Assembly: GCA_016192905.1 (NCBI GenBank)
Contig: JACPTG010000001.1
Coordinates: forward strand, 1-64,000
Source of the DNA: Candidatus Woesearchaeota archaeon
GTDB taxonomy: Archaea; Nanobdellota; Nanobdellia; Woesearchaeales; UBA10216
DNA: 64,000 nt
Reading direction: 5' to 3'
Shown here: positions 56,499 to 64,000 of the stretch, piece after piece
Layout: the number at the start of each line of letters is the position of its first letter
Numbering within the stretch: position 1 is the first letter of the stretch
Position numbers and translations under genes: made by a program
Notes under the pieces: generated by a model
The model's database searches: none
What the model saw: the letters and a program-made list of their open reading frames with translations, nothing else
What the model was told of the DNA's origin: nothing

Positions 56499-56971
56499 AC
56501 CTTGACCTCCTTATGGAGAATAGTGACTGTATTCTTCTTCCAGAGGCCGCCAGCAGGCTTGGCGAATGGCAGTCTGTTGATGAAAAGCTGACAGTCGCCC
56601 AGGCAACAGGAAACCACTCAAAGCTCATTCCTGCCTTCAAGGACTATTCTGCGCTTGGGAGTGAAGCAGGCAGGGATGTTGGCAGCACATGTTCTACCGT
56701 TTACTCAGGTAGCGGATACATTTGCGGATTCTCGACTCTAATCTTGCTCAGCTTATTCTCGTTTCAGGATGCTGAAAGCCTAGTCACCGCAACGCTGCCC
56801 ACATATGCCATGGGTGTAGCCTTCGCAGCAGCGGCAAGATACAGCAGGGTAAGGTGGGCAGGGCATTATGAGCCGCTGATTGACAAACTCAGGAGCAACG
56901 CAGCCCGGACTATACAGGCAATTGCAATGGCCGGGGCAAGCAAGTATTGTTTGCCGGCCGGCAGGGTGTGA
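56495..56971 (+). CDS. Unknown protein with two hydrophobic segments
   Basis: 158 residues, overlapping ileS by ATGA. GYICGFSTLILLSLFSF and TATLPTYAMGVAFAAAARY may be membrane helices; the flanks are soluble. No family recognised. The overlap suggests cotranscription with ileS. Confidence 0.5.
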   Translation: MNLDLLMENSDCILLPEAASRLGEWQSVDEKLTVAQATGNHSKLIPAFKDYSALGSEAGRDVGSTCSTVYSGSGYICGFSTLILLSLFSFQDAESLVTATLPTYAMGVAFAAAARYSRVRWAGHYEPLIDKLRSNAARTIQAIAMAGASKYCLPAGRV

Positions 56972-57115
56972 AAACCGCGATAAATATTTAAACAGCGTAA
57001 CCCTGTATCTTAGTGTGAAAAAGCCTGAACAAAAAAGCAAGTTTCTCAGTTTGCAGCAGATAGAGGTATAGGAATGAGGATATTAATAGGGGGCTGCTTA
57101 ACAAGATAATCAAGC

Positions 57116-57355
57116 ATGACCTGCAGATTAGCAGGGAAGAGTTTATCAGCCACGTTAAATGAATATGAGATGCTTGCAACAGAGCTTGAAGATGATACCC
57201 TTGGAATGGGCGGCGATGCCCTAAGGCTTCAGGTTCAATACGACAGCTTTGTAAATGCAGCAATGAACATTCTCAAAGACTATACAACGCCATTAACCGC
57301 TTATCTGGTTGCGGGAAAACTTGCAGACCGGCTGCTGCCAAGGGTTGGTAGTTAA
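57116..57355 (+). CDS. Small unknown protein, possibly frameshifted at its start
   Basis: The convincing part is YEMLATELEDDTLGMGGDAL to YLVAGKLADRLLPRVGS (79 residues from ATG 57116). In the +1 frame just upstream, RYRNEDINRGLLNKIIKHDL then QISREEFISHVK also looks like protein, and before that VKKPEQKSKFLSLQQ follows TATTTAAAC (about 56988). The three pieces might be one gene with two frameshifts. Confidence 0.4.
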   Translation: MTCRLAGKSLSATLNEYEMLATELEDDTLGMGGDALRLQVQYDSFVNAAMNILKDYTTPLTAYLVAGKLADRLLPRVGS

Positions 57356-57372
57356 TGGTTGGTGGTTTAGGT

Positions 57373-58305
57373 TCAACGGCTCACCGCATACACTATTGTC
57401 TTATACAGAGAAGTTGGCCTGAGCTTCATCTTGAACTTAAGAAGCGCCTTTGAGCTTCCGCCAAAATCAACAAGCCTGTAGCCCGCTGCCTTCAGCATAA
57501 CAAGGTCTTCCATGCTGGCAACCTCTGCCAGGCCATCAAACCTGTAGCTGCATACGCCAATCGCCGAGTAATAGCCCCTGTCGGAGTTGGGAATATCCCA
57601 TCCGGCAGTAATGGAAGAAGGAACCCCATCAACCACAAGGGTCTTGGCATGGGCAACCCCTGCAAAGCCAGCGTCAATCAGCCTGTAATATGGCTCGACA
57701 TAGGCGAAGTTGGAATCCTCCCTATTGGCCCCATCAGAATTATTCCTCCTTCCCGCAGCCCACTCCGCAACAACCTGCCTCAGGGCGTCCTTTGGCAGCG
57801 AGGAACTGTCAACAACCTGCACAGAATGCTGCCTGTAAAACCTGTTTTTGATGTTCCTGATGTCCTTCCACCGCTCGCCCTGAAGAACGTCACCATCCCA
57901 TTCTGCCAAATTGAATTCAGGCCAATGGAAGACGCATCGCGGAGGCAAATCCCTGAAACCCGCTGACCTGAACAGCGGAAGCGACTGCTTCCTGAGCGCA
58001 AGAACCTGCTCAACCACGAATTTTCTGCAGCCAAGCGAATCAAAGCAGAGCCTGGCTGCCTCAACAGTAAGCCTGGCGTGTTCACTGGCCGGGGCAAGGG
58101 GCAGTGATATGAGCATAACTTCAGCCACCCTGGGCCTGTAAGCGGCAAGAAGGCCATATTCGCCTGACTTAATGTACAGGCTGACGCCGCCAAGCTCAGT
58201 CCTTGAAAGGAAATATGCAAAATTATGCTCAGGGGCAGAGCCGTAAGAGCCTATGCACCGCTTAACCTCGCCAGCACTGGATTGAACATCGGTAACAAGC
58301 TCCAT
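57373..58305 (-). CDS. DUF2156/LPG-synthetase-like acyl/aminoacyl transferase (copy 2)
   Basis: 310 residues with two GNAT-like halves: SLGCRKFVVEQVLAL in the first; WKDIRNIKNRFYRQHSVQVV, GVAHAKTLVVDGVPSSITAG and YRLVDFGGSSKALLKFKMKL in the second. This resembles the DUF2156 domain of phosphatidylglycerol lysyltransferases and FemAB-like enzymes. Three bases after its paralogue. Substrate unknown. Confidence 0.65.
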   Translation of the reverse strand: MELVTDVQSSAGEVKRCIGSYGSAPEHNFAYFLSRTELGGVSLYIKSGEYGLLAAYRPRVAEVMLISLPLAPASEHARLTVEAARLCFDSLGCRKFVVEQVLALRKQSLPLFRSAGFRDLPPRCVFHWPEFNLAEWDGDVLQGERWKDIRNIKNRFYRQHSVQVVDSSSLPKDALRQVVAEWAAGRRNNSDGANREDSNFAYVEPYYRLIDAGFAGVAHAKTLVVDGVPSSITAGWDIPNSDRGYYSAIGVCSYRFDGLAEVASMEDLVMLKAAGYRLVDFGGSSKALLKFKMKLRPTSLYKTIVYAVSR

Positions 58306-58308
58306 TAA

Positions 58309-59211
58309 TCACTGCCTCCTGTACACAGAATAGCTCCTGATGAGCTTTGCAGGATGCCAGGCCATCTTAGCGCGCTTAAGATAATCCACGCCCATGTCCT
58401 CCTGGACATTCACCCATTGATAACTCTGCCAAAACCTCTTCACGAACTCTGTGAATACGAACTCTGGCAGACCCCTGAAAGAAAGATTGGTCTTCTCAAC
58501 CATCGCGCAGCACATTGAAGGGGTAACCTCATAGCCAAATGTAAAGGCCTGAAGCTCGCCATCCAGCAGCACTGCCATGCCCTTCAGACCAATGGCTTCT
58601 GCAAGAGATATGGCGCTGCGGGCAATCTCAGCCTCCAGCCTGAGCTGGAACAGGACAGAATCATCAACAACAGACTCCTTCTCCTGCTGCCATCTCTGGA
58701 GAAGGCGCAGTGCAGATGCAGAGTGCCTGGAGGAAAATTCCTCAACCACAGGCCTGTGGGCGGAAAGGAAGGCATTTACAAGGTTTCTCTTTTTCCTGAA
58801 TGCATGGCCGGCAAGGGAAACAAGGTCAGAAGGCCTGTAAAGGTACTCCTGCGACTGGCTGACAACCCCAAATCCTGCTGAGGAATAAGCCCCTGCAAGC
58901 TCCTCAGGAAGGTAAAGCAGGGCTGACCGGCCAGTGTTAATGCCATCAAGATATGCGAAGCACGCCTTCAATGCAGCGCTGAGCCTCGCCTGGGAAACCA
59001 TAACCGGGCCCCAAAGGACTTTTGAGCCTGCAAAATCCGCAAAAAGGCAAAACCCGTCCTCAACGCCTGCCCACTGAAGATTAATGACGTCCTTCCAGAT
59101 GAAAAGCATCTCAAAGCACTGGTCAGACAGGGGAAACTTGAGCTCTGAATAAGCGGAGTCGAACATAGGCTTGTCCTGAAGCCTTAAGGGCGCTGGGGAA
59201 AACTCACTCAT
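58309..59211 (-). CDS. DUF2156/LPG-synthetase-like acyl/aminoacyl transferase (copy 1)
   Basis: 300 residues: FRKKRNLVNAFLSAHRPVVE, GLKGMAVLLDGELQAFTFGY, VEKTNLSFRGLPEFVFTEFV and VNVQEDMGVDYLKRAKMAWH followed by a P-x-x-L-I motif. The ending (ED.G...LR..K..w.P..L) is characteristic of DUF2156. Overlaps speB by ATGA and precedes its paralogue: a three-gene operon. Confidence 0.68.
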   Translation of the reverse strand: MSEFSPAPLRLQDKPMFDSAYSELKFPLSDQCFEMLFIWKDVINLQWAGVEDGFCLFADFAGSKVLWGPVMVSQARLSAALKACFAYLDGINTGRSALLYLPEELAGAYSSAGFGVVSQSQEYLYRPSDLVSLAGHAFRKKRNLVNAFLSAHRPVVEEFSSRHSASALRLLQRWQQEKESVVDDSVLFQLRLEAEIARSAISLAEAIGLKGMAVLLDGELQAFTFGYEVTPSMCCAMVEKTNLSFRGLPEFVFTEFVKRFWQSYQWVNVQEDMGVDYLKRAKMAWHPAKLIRSYSVYRRQ

Positions 59212-60077
59212 CTTGCGAACATTCCAATCATCTTGTAGGCCAGCTTGGCCGCTGAGTAATCAGCTGAAACATTTCCAGCCTGCGGCGAAAGCTCAACCAG
59301 GTCAAAACCAACGACTTTCCTCCTTTCGGAAAGCCGCTTCAGGAACGCGAGCGCCTGATACCAGTGCATTCCCCCGGGCTCAGGAGTGCCCGTAGCCGGA
59401 AAAAGCGACGGGTCCATGGCATCAATGTCAAATGTGACGAACACAGTATCCGAAAGCGCATCTATGGCCTCATCCATCCAATTATGACCCACCTGCATGT
59501 CAGCGGCGTAAATCACCGTGTGACCTGATTTCCGGATAAACTCCGCCTCCTCCTGGCCAAGGCTCCGGATGCCCACCTGAACAATCGGGCATATCTCGCT
59601 GATGCGCCTGGCAACGCAGCCATGGTCAAACCTGCTTCCGCCATTCTCGTCCCTCAAATCCCCATGCGCGTCAATGTGAAGCACAGAAAGCCCTGGATGC
59701 TGCTCTGCATGGGCCCTTGCAGAGCCAAAACTCAGGGAATGCTCCCCTCCGAGCAGGACCACGAACTTGCCGTCAGAAACAAGTGCTGAAACAGCCTCAT
59801 AAACCCTATGGCACATCTTCTCAGGGTCAACCAGGATATCAAGCTCGTCAAGCGTGCAAATCCCAACCCCGGAAAAGTTCCTTCCAGACTCTGCATCATA
59901 CAGCTCCATGTTCCTTGAGGCCGCAATAATTGCATACGGCCCCTCACGGGCACCGCTCCGGTAAGTTGTGGAAGCGTCATAAGGCACAGGAAGAATCACA
60001 ACCTTAGACCTGCCGTAGGCTGACAACTCGCGGGGAATTGCCCCAAAGTTAAAGGGCGACGAAAAGTGAGGCTCCAT
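59208..60077 (-). CDS. speB: Agmatinase-family ureohydrolase
   Basis: 289 residues from MEPHFSSPFNFGAIPRELSA. Manganese site residues are present: GGEHSLSFG, HIDAHGDLRDENGG and FDIDAMDPSLFPATGTPEPG. Converts agmatine to putrescine and urea. Start 60077 fits minus-strand TATA TTTATACC (about 60095-60102). Lies 45 bp downstream of speD with its own promoter. Confidence 0.9.
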   Translation of the reverse strand: MEPHFSSPFNFGAIPRELSAYGRSKVVILPVPYDASTTYRSGAREGPYAIIAASRNMELYDAESGRNFSGVGICTLDELDILVDPEKMCHRVYEAVSALVSDGKFVVLLGGEHSLSFGSARAHAEQHPGLSVLHIDAHGDLRDENGGSRFDHGCVARRISEICPIVQVGIRSLGQEEAEFIRKSGHTVIYAADMQVGHNWMDEAIDALSDTVFVTFDIDAMDPSLFPATGTPEPGGMHWYQALAFLKRLSERRKVVGFDLVELSPQAGNVSADYSAAKLAYKMIGMFAR

Positions 60078-60122
60078 GCGAGGCAGAGGAAAACGGTGGT
60101 ATAAATAAATTTGCAAGCATCC

Positions 60123-60647
60123 CTATTCGCTGGCCTTCAGGCGGTCGCTGTCCATCACGCTGTCAAGGAGCTCCATATCCTTGGGGAACTCCTTGCCCCT
60201 GTGAAGCACACGCCTGTTGAAATTGCCTATTCCGAACGCCTTCACAAGGTACTCAACAGTCTTGTTAATGTCAAATTCCTTGCAGGAGTAGATGTCGCAG
60301 GTCAGGAAACGCTTATCAGGGTACGTGTGGATGCTGATGTGGGACTCTGCGATAATCACAACGCCGCTTATGCCGCGGTCCTCAGGCTTGTCCTTCCCGT
60401 CGTAATAAAGAATGAAGGGAGGCATTATCTTGGTCATGCCAATCATGGCTGGAAGAGTGTCAAGGAATCCGTAGATAAAGGCCATGTTATCAAGCTTCTG
60501 CGCATCGCACTCATATCCGTCAAGGATAAGGTGCGGGCCGAACCCAAACTTCACGCCGTTCCTTCCCTTCCTAACCTGCTTTTCAGAAATGGCGTCGTCG
60601 GATCGCACTAATGGCCTGTCAGAAGACACTTCCTCAGTTTCGGGCAT
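60123..60647 (-). CDS. speD: SpeD-family pyruvoyl decarboxylase proenzyme
   Basis: 174 residues. Self-processing site ESHISIHTYPDKRFLTCDIY: cleavage before the Ser would create the pyruvoyl group. The N-terminal ~30 residues are an extension; GFGPHLILDGYECDAQKLDN follows. Family members decarboxylate S-adenosylmethionine, or arginine in some archaea. The neighbouring agmatinase leaves both possible. Confidence 0.9.
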   Translation of the reverse strand: MPETEEVSSDRPLVRSDDAISEKQVRKGRNGVKFGFGPHLILDGYECDAQKLDNMAFIYGFLDTLPAMIGMTKIMPPFILYYDGKDKPEDRGISGVVIIAESHISIHTYPDKRFLTCDIYSCKEFDINKTVEYLVKAFGIGNFNRRVLHRGKEFPKDMELLDSVMDSDRLKASE

Positions 60648-60776
60648 CTGTTAATTATCACCTAATTGTTTTTACTTATCCACCACCTATTTAAACTTTT
60701 CTATTTTAAAAATTTCTCCGACGAGAAAATTCAAAAACGTCAAATTTATATTAAGCTATTACAAAAAACTTCAAGC

Positions 60777-61235
60777 ATGAAAGTCTCCAGGGATGCGCCA
60801 CTTGCCGAAATCACGCTGAGAAAGTATGAGCGGCCGGGAACAATGGGCGAGCGTGAGCTTGTAAAGAAGCTCTGCCTCACAATCGGGCTGCTCCAGCCAG
60901 GCGACTCAAGGGATGTGATTGTTGACGTCCTCCATGTGCTGCTGAAGGGCAAACAACAGAAAAAACTCCTCACCTGCCCTGAGCTTGAGAAGAAGGTGAT
61001 TGCCAACAGGAGAGGCCACAGGCTCCAGATGCTCGGCATAGCGTCATCAAACATCCGCAGGCAGCTAAAGCGCCTCAAGGACCTGCTCATAGTGGAAAAG
61101 GTCAGGAACAAGTACAGGATAACAGAATTCCTAAGCATTGGGGAAGTGTACGACTCCAAGCTGGAGAAATTTGTCCTCCAGAGCATAATCACAAGGGCAA
61201 AGGAGTACATGCAGCAGGTTGATGAGAAGTTCTGA
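60777..61235 (+). CDS. Winged-helix transcriptional regulator-like protein
   Basis: 152 residues from MKVSRDAPLAEITLRKYERP; RELVKKLCLTIGLLQPGDSR, DVIVDVLHVLLKG, then SNIRRQLKRLKDLLIVEKVR and KYRITEFLSI, a winged helix with wing. ATG 60777 follows TATA AATTTATATTA (60743-60753) by about 27 bp. Possibly regulates the divergent speD. Family not named with certainty. Confidence 0.65.
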   Translation: MKVSRDAPLAEITLRKYERPGTMGERELVKKLCLTIGLLQPGDSRDVIVDVLHVLLKGKQQKKLLTCPELEKKVIANRRGHRLQMLGIASSNIRRQLKRLKDLLIVEKVRNKYRITEFLSIGEVYDSKLEKFVLQSIITRAKEYMQQVDEKF

Positions 61236-61766
61236 TTAAGCGAGCTTGACGCCCTTTAGATCCATGGCGTCGAATATGCCTAAAGCCGGCTTGGCCCATA
61301 CCCCTGGGTCAGGGTCCCTGGCGCTGGCCAGGGTTCCAGCATAAACCACGCGCGGCAAAGCAATGGTTGCGACATCTGAATTAGCAGGCCTTAAAACCAC
61401 AACATTAACCGAATTGCCCTCAAGAGCGGTCCTATAAATAAAGCCGTCATAGGAAAATTCCGCGAGTTCCTGCCTGCCAAGTCCTGTAACAGGGCTTCCA
61501 GACTCGTTGACAATCCTTACAGAAGCGTACCTTGGCGTAGCAGGGGTTATCTCAACGTAGTTCTGCCTGTTCGCGTTAAGGTAGTAATCGGCCATAATTC
61601 TGGAAATGCCGCTGACAAAGCCTGCCTCCAAAATCCGCTCCGGCGATGGCATGTCAACCATCCGAAGCGCCATCCCTCCCTGGGCCAGGAAATCCTTAGC
61701 TAAGACAGGAAAGAGAAAGTCCAGCATTGCAGCCTGCTCTTCCTGGGAAAGATTCAGTACCCCCAT
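61236..61766 (-). CDS. Unknown protein
   Basis: 176 residues: VLNLSQEEQAAMLDFLFPVL, SGISRIMADYYLNANRQNYV, then beta-rich SVRIVNESGSPVTGLGRQEL and VNVVVLRPANSDVATIALPR. The end is convergent with the HTH gene. Overlaps the upstream frame 61696-61989 by 71 bp; a G5 run at about 61761-61766 could join the two. Confidence 0.55.
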   Translation of the reverse strand: MGVLNLSQEEQAAMLDFLFPVLAKDFLAQGGMALRMVDMPSPERILEAGFVSGISRIMADYYLNANRQNYVEITPATPRYASVRIVNESGSPVTGLGRQELAEFSYDGFIYRTALEGNSVNVVVLRPANSDVATIALPRVVYAGTLASARDPDPGVWAKPALGIFDAMDLKGVKLA

Positions 61767-61989
61767 AGACTGATTTCCACTCCTCCCTGGTTCCCCTTCT
61801 TATCCTTAATCCACCTACATCAACAGGGCCATCAAGGACTGACCTCTGCTTGAAAACTCCTTCATCCCTGTCCCACTTCCAATCCTGCACTATACGCCAC
61901 AGCGACATAAGACAGCGAATCCCTATCCTGTTATAAAGCTTTTTCAGGAAAACTCTAATCCCTGCTGCGAAGAGTTGAAAACCTGCCAT
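61696..61989 (-). CDS. Unknown small protein or 5' part of the next gene
   Basis: 97 residues from MAGFQLFAAGIRVFLKKLYN; LMSLWRIVQDWKWDRDEGVF and LRIRRGTREEWKSVYGG read as real protein, but the last ~25 residues (ESFPGRAGCNAG...) lie over the start of the 61236-61766 gene. Loss of one G in the G5 run would fuse them as ...WKSVYG-VLNLSQEE.... Overlaps the end of the 61955 gene as well. Confidence 0.42.
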   Translation of the reverse strand: MAGFQLFAAGIRVFLKKLYNRIGIRCLMSLWRIVQDWKWDRDEGVFKQRSVLDGPVDVGGLRIRRGTREEWKSVYGGTESFPGRAGCNAGLSLSCLS

Positions 61990-63082
61990 GAAGCGAGGCA
62001 GCAGCAGGAAGCCATACAAGAGGGCTGGAGCTGGGATCAGCAACAGGCTCCAGCCACGACTGTCTAATCTCGGAAGGCACTGCTGTTGAATACGCAGCAG
62101 GAGCACCCAGCGCATACACTGAGGTTACTACCTCGGGAGAATTCACTTTGCAGCTGTAGCGGACGCCCTCAAACTCGAAGCAGAACCTGACAAACCTCTG
62201 GTCAATCGGAACGCTGCCATCAGGACTGAAGACCCCGGCAAAAAACCGGCCATACTCAGGCACAGGCCTTAGCTTTACGATATTATCGCTTCGCAATCGT
62301 TGGCTGTAGTTCCCTACCAAGTCCTTTGCAGCCATAAATACGCAGTCCCCGATAAACCTGCCTTCGGAGTACTCGTTAGAAGCATCGCTGGAGGAATAGA
62401 GGTTGGCGACAAAATGGAATACTGCGGGCTTGGCAGCGTAAGTTACGCTCCGGCGGCCCTCCAGGTCCAAGCGCTGATACATGTCCAGCGCGGCAAGAGT
62501 GTTAACGAGCGCCTGGCCTGCCTCCAAGGCCAGATGCCTGGACAGCTCTATTGAATGGGTTTCTGTAAGCTTATCAAATGAAATAAGCGGGTAGTGATAA
62601 CGGTGGAGCTGCAACATGTGGCGCTGGCCTGCTGAGATGATTTTGATGACTGCCTCAAGGCTGGAGAGGCCAACTAAATCGACAGGCGGGCCTGAGAAGA
62701 AGTCCTGCGAAAGCTCAGCCTCGACAAAAGAGCCCTGCGCGTAGTGCGCCTGGAAAAAGCGACTTGAGCCTCCCAAGTCATGCAAAGTGTATGTAAAATT
62801 GCCATCGATGCTTGAACAGGTGGAATTTCCCCTGGATAGCATAAAACTGCCGTCAGAACGCGAAGTGCGGGAAAAACCCCCCCTGCCAGTATTCAAGGAT
62901 TCAACCATCACATAACGTCCATCAGCATACCTGGCCTCGGCACAATCCCCTGACAAAACCTTCAATCCGCCTATCTGCAAGCTGCCCAGAAGCCTTGATT
63001 TCCTTGTCAACCTGCCTAAGTCGTCTGCCTCCGGAGGCCAGTCATTCACCATAACCCACAATGGCCCTGGAACGCCAAACAT
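61955..63082 (-). CDS. Unknown protein
   Basis: 375 residues; MVNDWPPEADDLGRLTRKSR follows a possible alternative Met at residue 11 (63052). Contains ARYADGRYVMVESLNTGRGG, SFMLSRGNSTCSSIDGNFTY, IISAGQRHMLQLHRYHYPLI and FVRFCFEFEGVRYSCKVNSP. No signal peptide or membrane segment is evident. It heads a cluster of overlapping frames on this strand. No family recognised. Confidence 0.55.
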   Translation of the reverse strand: MFGVPGPLWVMVNDWPPEADDLGRLTRKSRLLGSLQIGGLKVLSGDCAEARYADGRYVMVESLNTGRGGFSRTSRSDGSFMLSRGNSTCSSIDGNFTYTLHDLGGSSRFFQAHYAQGSFVEAELSQDFFSGPPVDLVGLSSLEAVIKIISAGQRHMLQLHRYHYPLISFDKLTETHSIELSRHLALEAGQALVNTLAALDMYQRLDLEGRRSVTYAAKPAVFHFVANLYSSSDASNEYSEGRFIGDCVFMAAKDLVGNYSQRLRSDNIVKLRPVPEYGRFFAGVFSPDGSVPIDQRFVRFCFEFEGVRYSCKVNSPEVVTSVYALGAPAAYSTAVPSEIRQSWLEPVADPSSSPLVWLPAAASLHGRFSTLRSRD

Positions 63083-63148
63083 TCAGGCAGGAGGTGGCCA
63101 GCCTAATAAAAACTTTCTGCTCCCGACGCTGCCACGACGGGAAAAGCA

Positions 63149-63160
63149 AAACCTTTAAAT
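63149..63160 (+). promoter_or_regulatory. Promoter of the GYLYFID protein gene
   Basis: ACCTTTAAATATAAGG around 63149-63164. With transcription starting near 63178, the mRNA would have an unusually long leader (~60 nt) before ATG 63238, carrying AAAGGGGGTTAC as a possible ribosome-binding site. Confidence 0.5.
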
Positions 63161-63237
63161 ATAAGGATAATCCAGGAATCCAAAGGAAAAAAATCAGGAT
63201 TTTCCGAAAGCAAAAAAAGCAAAAGGGGGTTACTGCA

Positions 63238-63489
63238 ATGGCTGAGAAAGTAGCGAAAGTTGGCCTTAAGAAACAGGGCGGCTATCTTTACTTCATAGAC
63301 AAGAAGGGAAACATAGCACGCGCAAGGATGGCCAGAGGCGGAGGGAAGAAGGGCCGCCAGAAGCAGGAAGTCGTCCAAAAGACAGGAGTCAAGAAGGAAA
63401 AGGGGTACCTTTACTTCATAGACTCAAAGGGCGATGTCTCAAGGGCCAGGATGTCCAGAGGCGGCAGGAAGGCCAAGAAGAGACGATAA
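63238..63489 (+). CDS. Small basic protein with duplicated GYLYFID motif
   Basis: 83 residues made of two ~35-residue repeats: KKQGGYLYFIDKKGNIARAR then MARGG, and KEKGYLYFIDSKGDVSRARM then SRGG, each with a Lys/Arg-rich linker. Overall strongly basic, so a nucleic-acid- or chromatin-associated role is plausible. The longer frame upstream to 63061 lies before the promoter and is rejected. Confidence 0.7.
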   Translation: MAEKVAKVGLKKQGGYLYFIDKKGNIARARMARGGGKKGRQKQEVVQKTGVKKEKGYLYFIDSKGDVSRARMSRGGRKAKKRR

Positions 63490-63518
63490 GCTTTTTCTTT
63501 TATCTTTTTATTTTTCAA
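63490..63518 (+). terminator. T-rich terminator
   Basis: AGCTTTTTCTTTTATC then TTTTTATTTTTCAA immediately after the stop of the GYLYFID gene. Confidence 0.6.
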
Positions 63519-63523
63519 TTAAG

Positions 63524-63595
63524 TAGCAGGCTGAGTCTATGTGAACTGACTTTACTTGTAGCAGGCTGACTCTTCGTTCACGGTACAAGGTGAAC
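63524..63595 (+). repeat. Two copies of the TAGCAGGCTGA(C/G)TC repeat
   Basis: TAGCAGGCTGAGTCTATGTG + AACTGA (63524-63549) and TAGCAGGCTGACTCTTCGTT (63559-63578). The second runs into a small hairpin GTTCAC/GTGAAC (63576-63581, 63590-63595). Related to 44350-44375. The remaining 63596-63689 shows no gene. Confidence 0.6.
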
Positions 63596-63689
63596 TATAA
63601 AGGGAATAGGCCAAAATGAACACTACCACTTAACATCCGCAAATGACGTTTCGCGATATAAGCAACTATTGAAAACCGAGGGAAGAAAC

Positions 63690-64000
63690 TCACTTCAAAG
63701 ACTTAAGAAGCCGGGCATTGGCAACAGGATCAGAACCCTTGTATATATAGGAGCCGGCAACAAGGATGTCAGCGCCTGCTGAAACGCACTTCCTGCCTGT
63801 CTCCTGGTTTATGCCGCCATCCACCTCAATCTCAACCTTCAGCCCCTTATCCGACATAAGCTCCCTGAGCCGCCTTATCTTGGGAACCATTGACTCTATG
63901 AACCGCTGGCCGCCAAAGCCAGGATTGACAGTCATGACAAGAACGATGCCAACATCCTCAAGGACATGCTCAACTGCTGAAAGCGGAGTTGAAGGATTTA
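63690..64000 (-). CDS. rpe: Ribulose-phosphate 3-epimerase (5' end beyond the window)
   Basis: The visible C-terminal ~103 residues include the phosphate- and metal-site motif VLVMTVNPGFGGQRFIESMV and VEIEVDGGINQETGRKCVSA, then GADILVAGSYIY. Interconverts ribulose-5-P and xylulose-5-P. The frame is open to the right edge (NPSTPLSAVEHVLEDVGIVL). Confidence 0.92.
   Translation of the reverse strand, partial: NPSTPLSAVEHVLEDVGIVLVMTVNPGFGGQRFIESMVPKIRRLRELMSDKGLKVEIEVDGGINQETGRKCVSAGADILVAGSYIYKGSDPVANARLLKSLK

Overview
This is archaeal DNA. The window carries proteasome beta subunit, FttA/aCPSF1, TFE, RpoF, ribosomal L21e, archaeal-type UMP kinase, XerA and PGF-pre-PGF surface proteins. Most genes start within about 25 bases of a TATA box such as TTTAAATA, so many mRNAs look leaderless. 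The many small zinc-ribbon and one-pass membrane proteins, and the large sequon-rich secreted proteins, suggest a DPANN-type archaeon (Woesearchaeota-like). That placement is inference; no rRNA is present.

Layout. (1) 1-9.1 kb: a mosaic in which toxin-antitoxin (TA) operons alternate with seven or more copies of a 100-200 bp repeat derived from the 3' end of a Peptidase_S74-type adhesin gene. (2) 9.2-11.6 kb: one intact adhesin gene. (3) 11.6-13.6 kb: the mirror situation, with adhesin 5' ends (signal peptides) alternating with vapBC operons whose toxins have internal deletions. (4) 13.6-17.6 kb: MazEF, torn TA pieces, a twin-hairpin repeat, two tandem HIT-fold genes and more TA pairs. (5) 17.8-28.5 kb: surface block with an A24 prepilin-type peptidase, a 2,100-residue glycoprotein-like protein with a frameshifted end, a PGF-pre-PGF membrane protein, a cis-prenyltransferase homologue lacking the usual Asp, and a Ni/Co transporter. 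(6) 28.5-29.6 kb: TA. (7) 29.6-48.99 kb: core genes (fttA-psmB, pyrH, MFS, cutA, CARDB/PEGA protein, tRNA-Thr, tfe, SPFH, zinc ribbons, DUF2062, PAC2, xerA, vapBC, DUF655-rpoF-rpl21e). (8) 49-53.4 kb: AT-rich unknown operon, VapBC, DUF5752, AbrB-PIN. (9) 53.4-64 kb: ileS, a polyamine cluster (speD; speB with two DUF2156-like genes), an HTH regulator, three unknown overlapping ORFs, a basic duplicated GYLYFID protein and a partial rpe.

About twenty TA loci or remnants lie in the first 53 kb. Several carry a palindrome exactly between TATA box and start, as expected for autoregulation. The most unusual structure is the alternation of TA operons with adhesin-end repeats. In three copies the repeat and the TA promoter are contiguous and conserved together, so it behaves like a cassette array. 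A second unusual element is a two-hairpin repeat whose arms change in a compensated way between copies at 14.5-14.7 kb and 47.7 kb.
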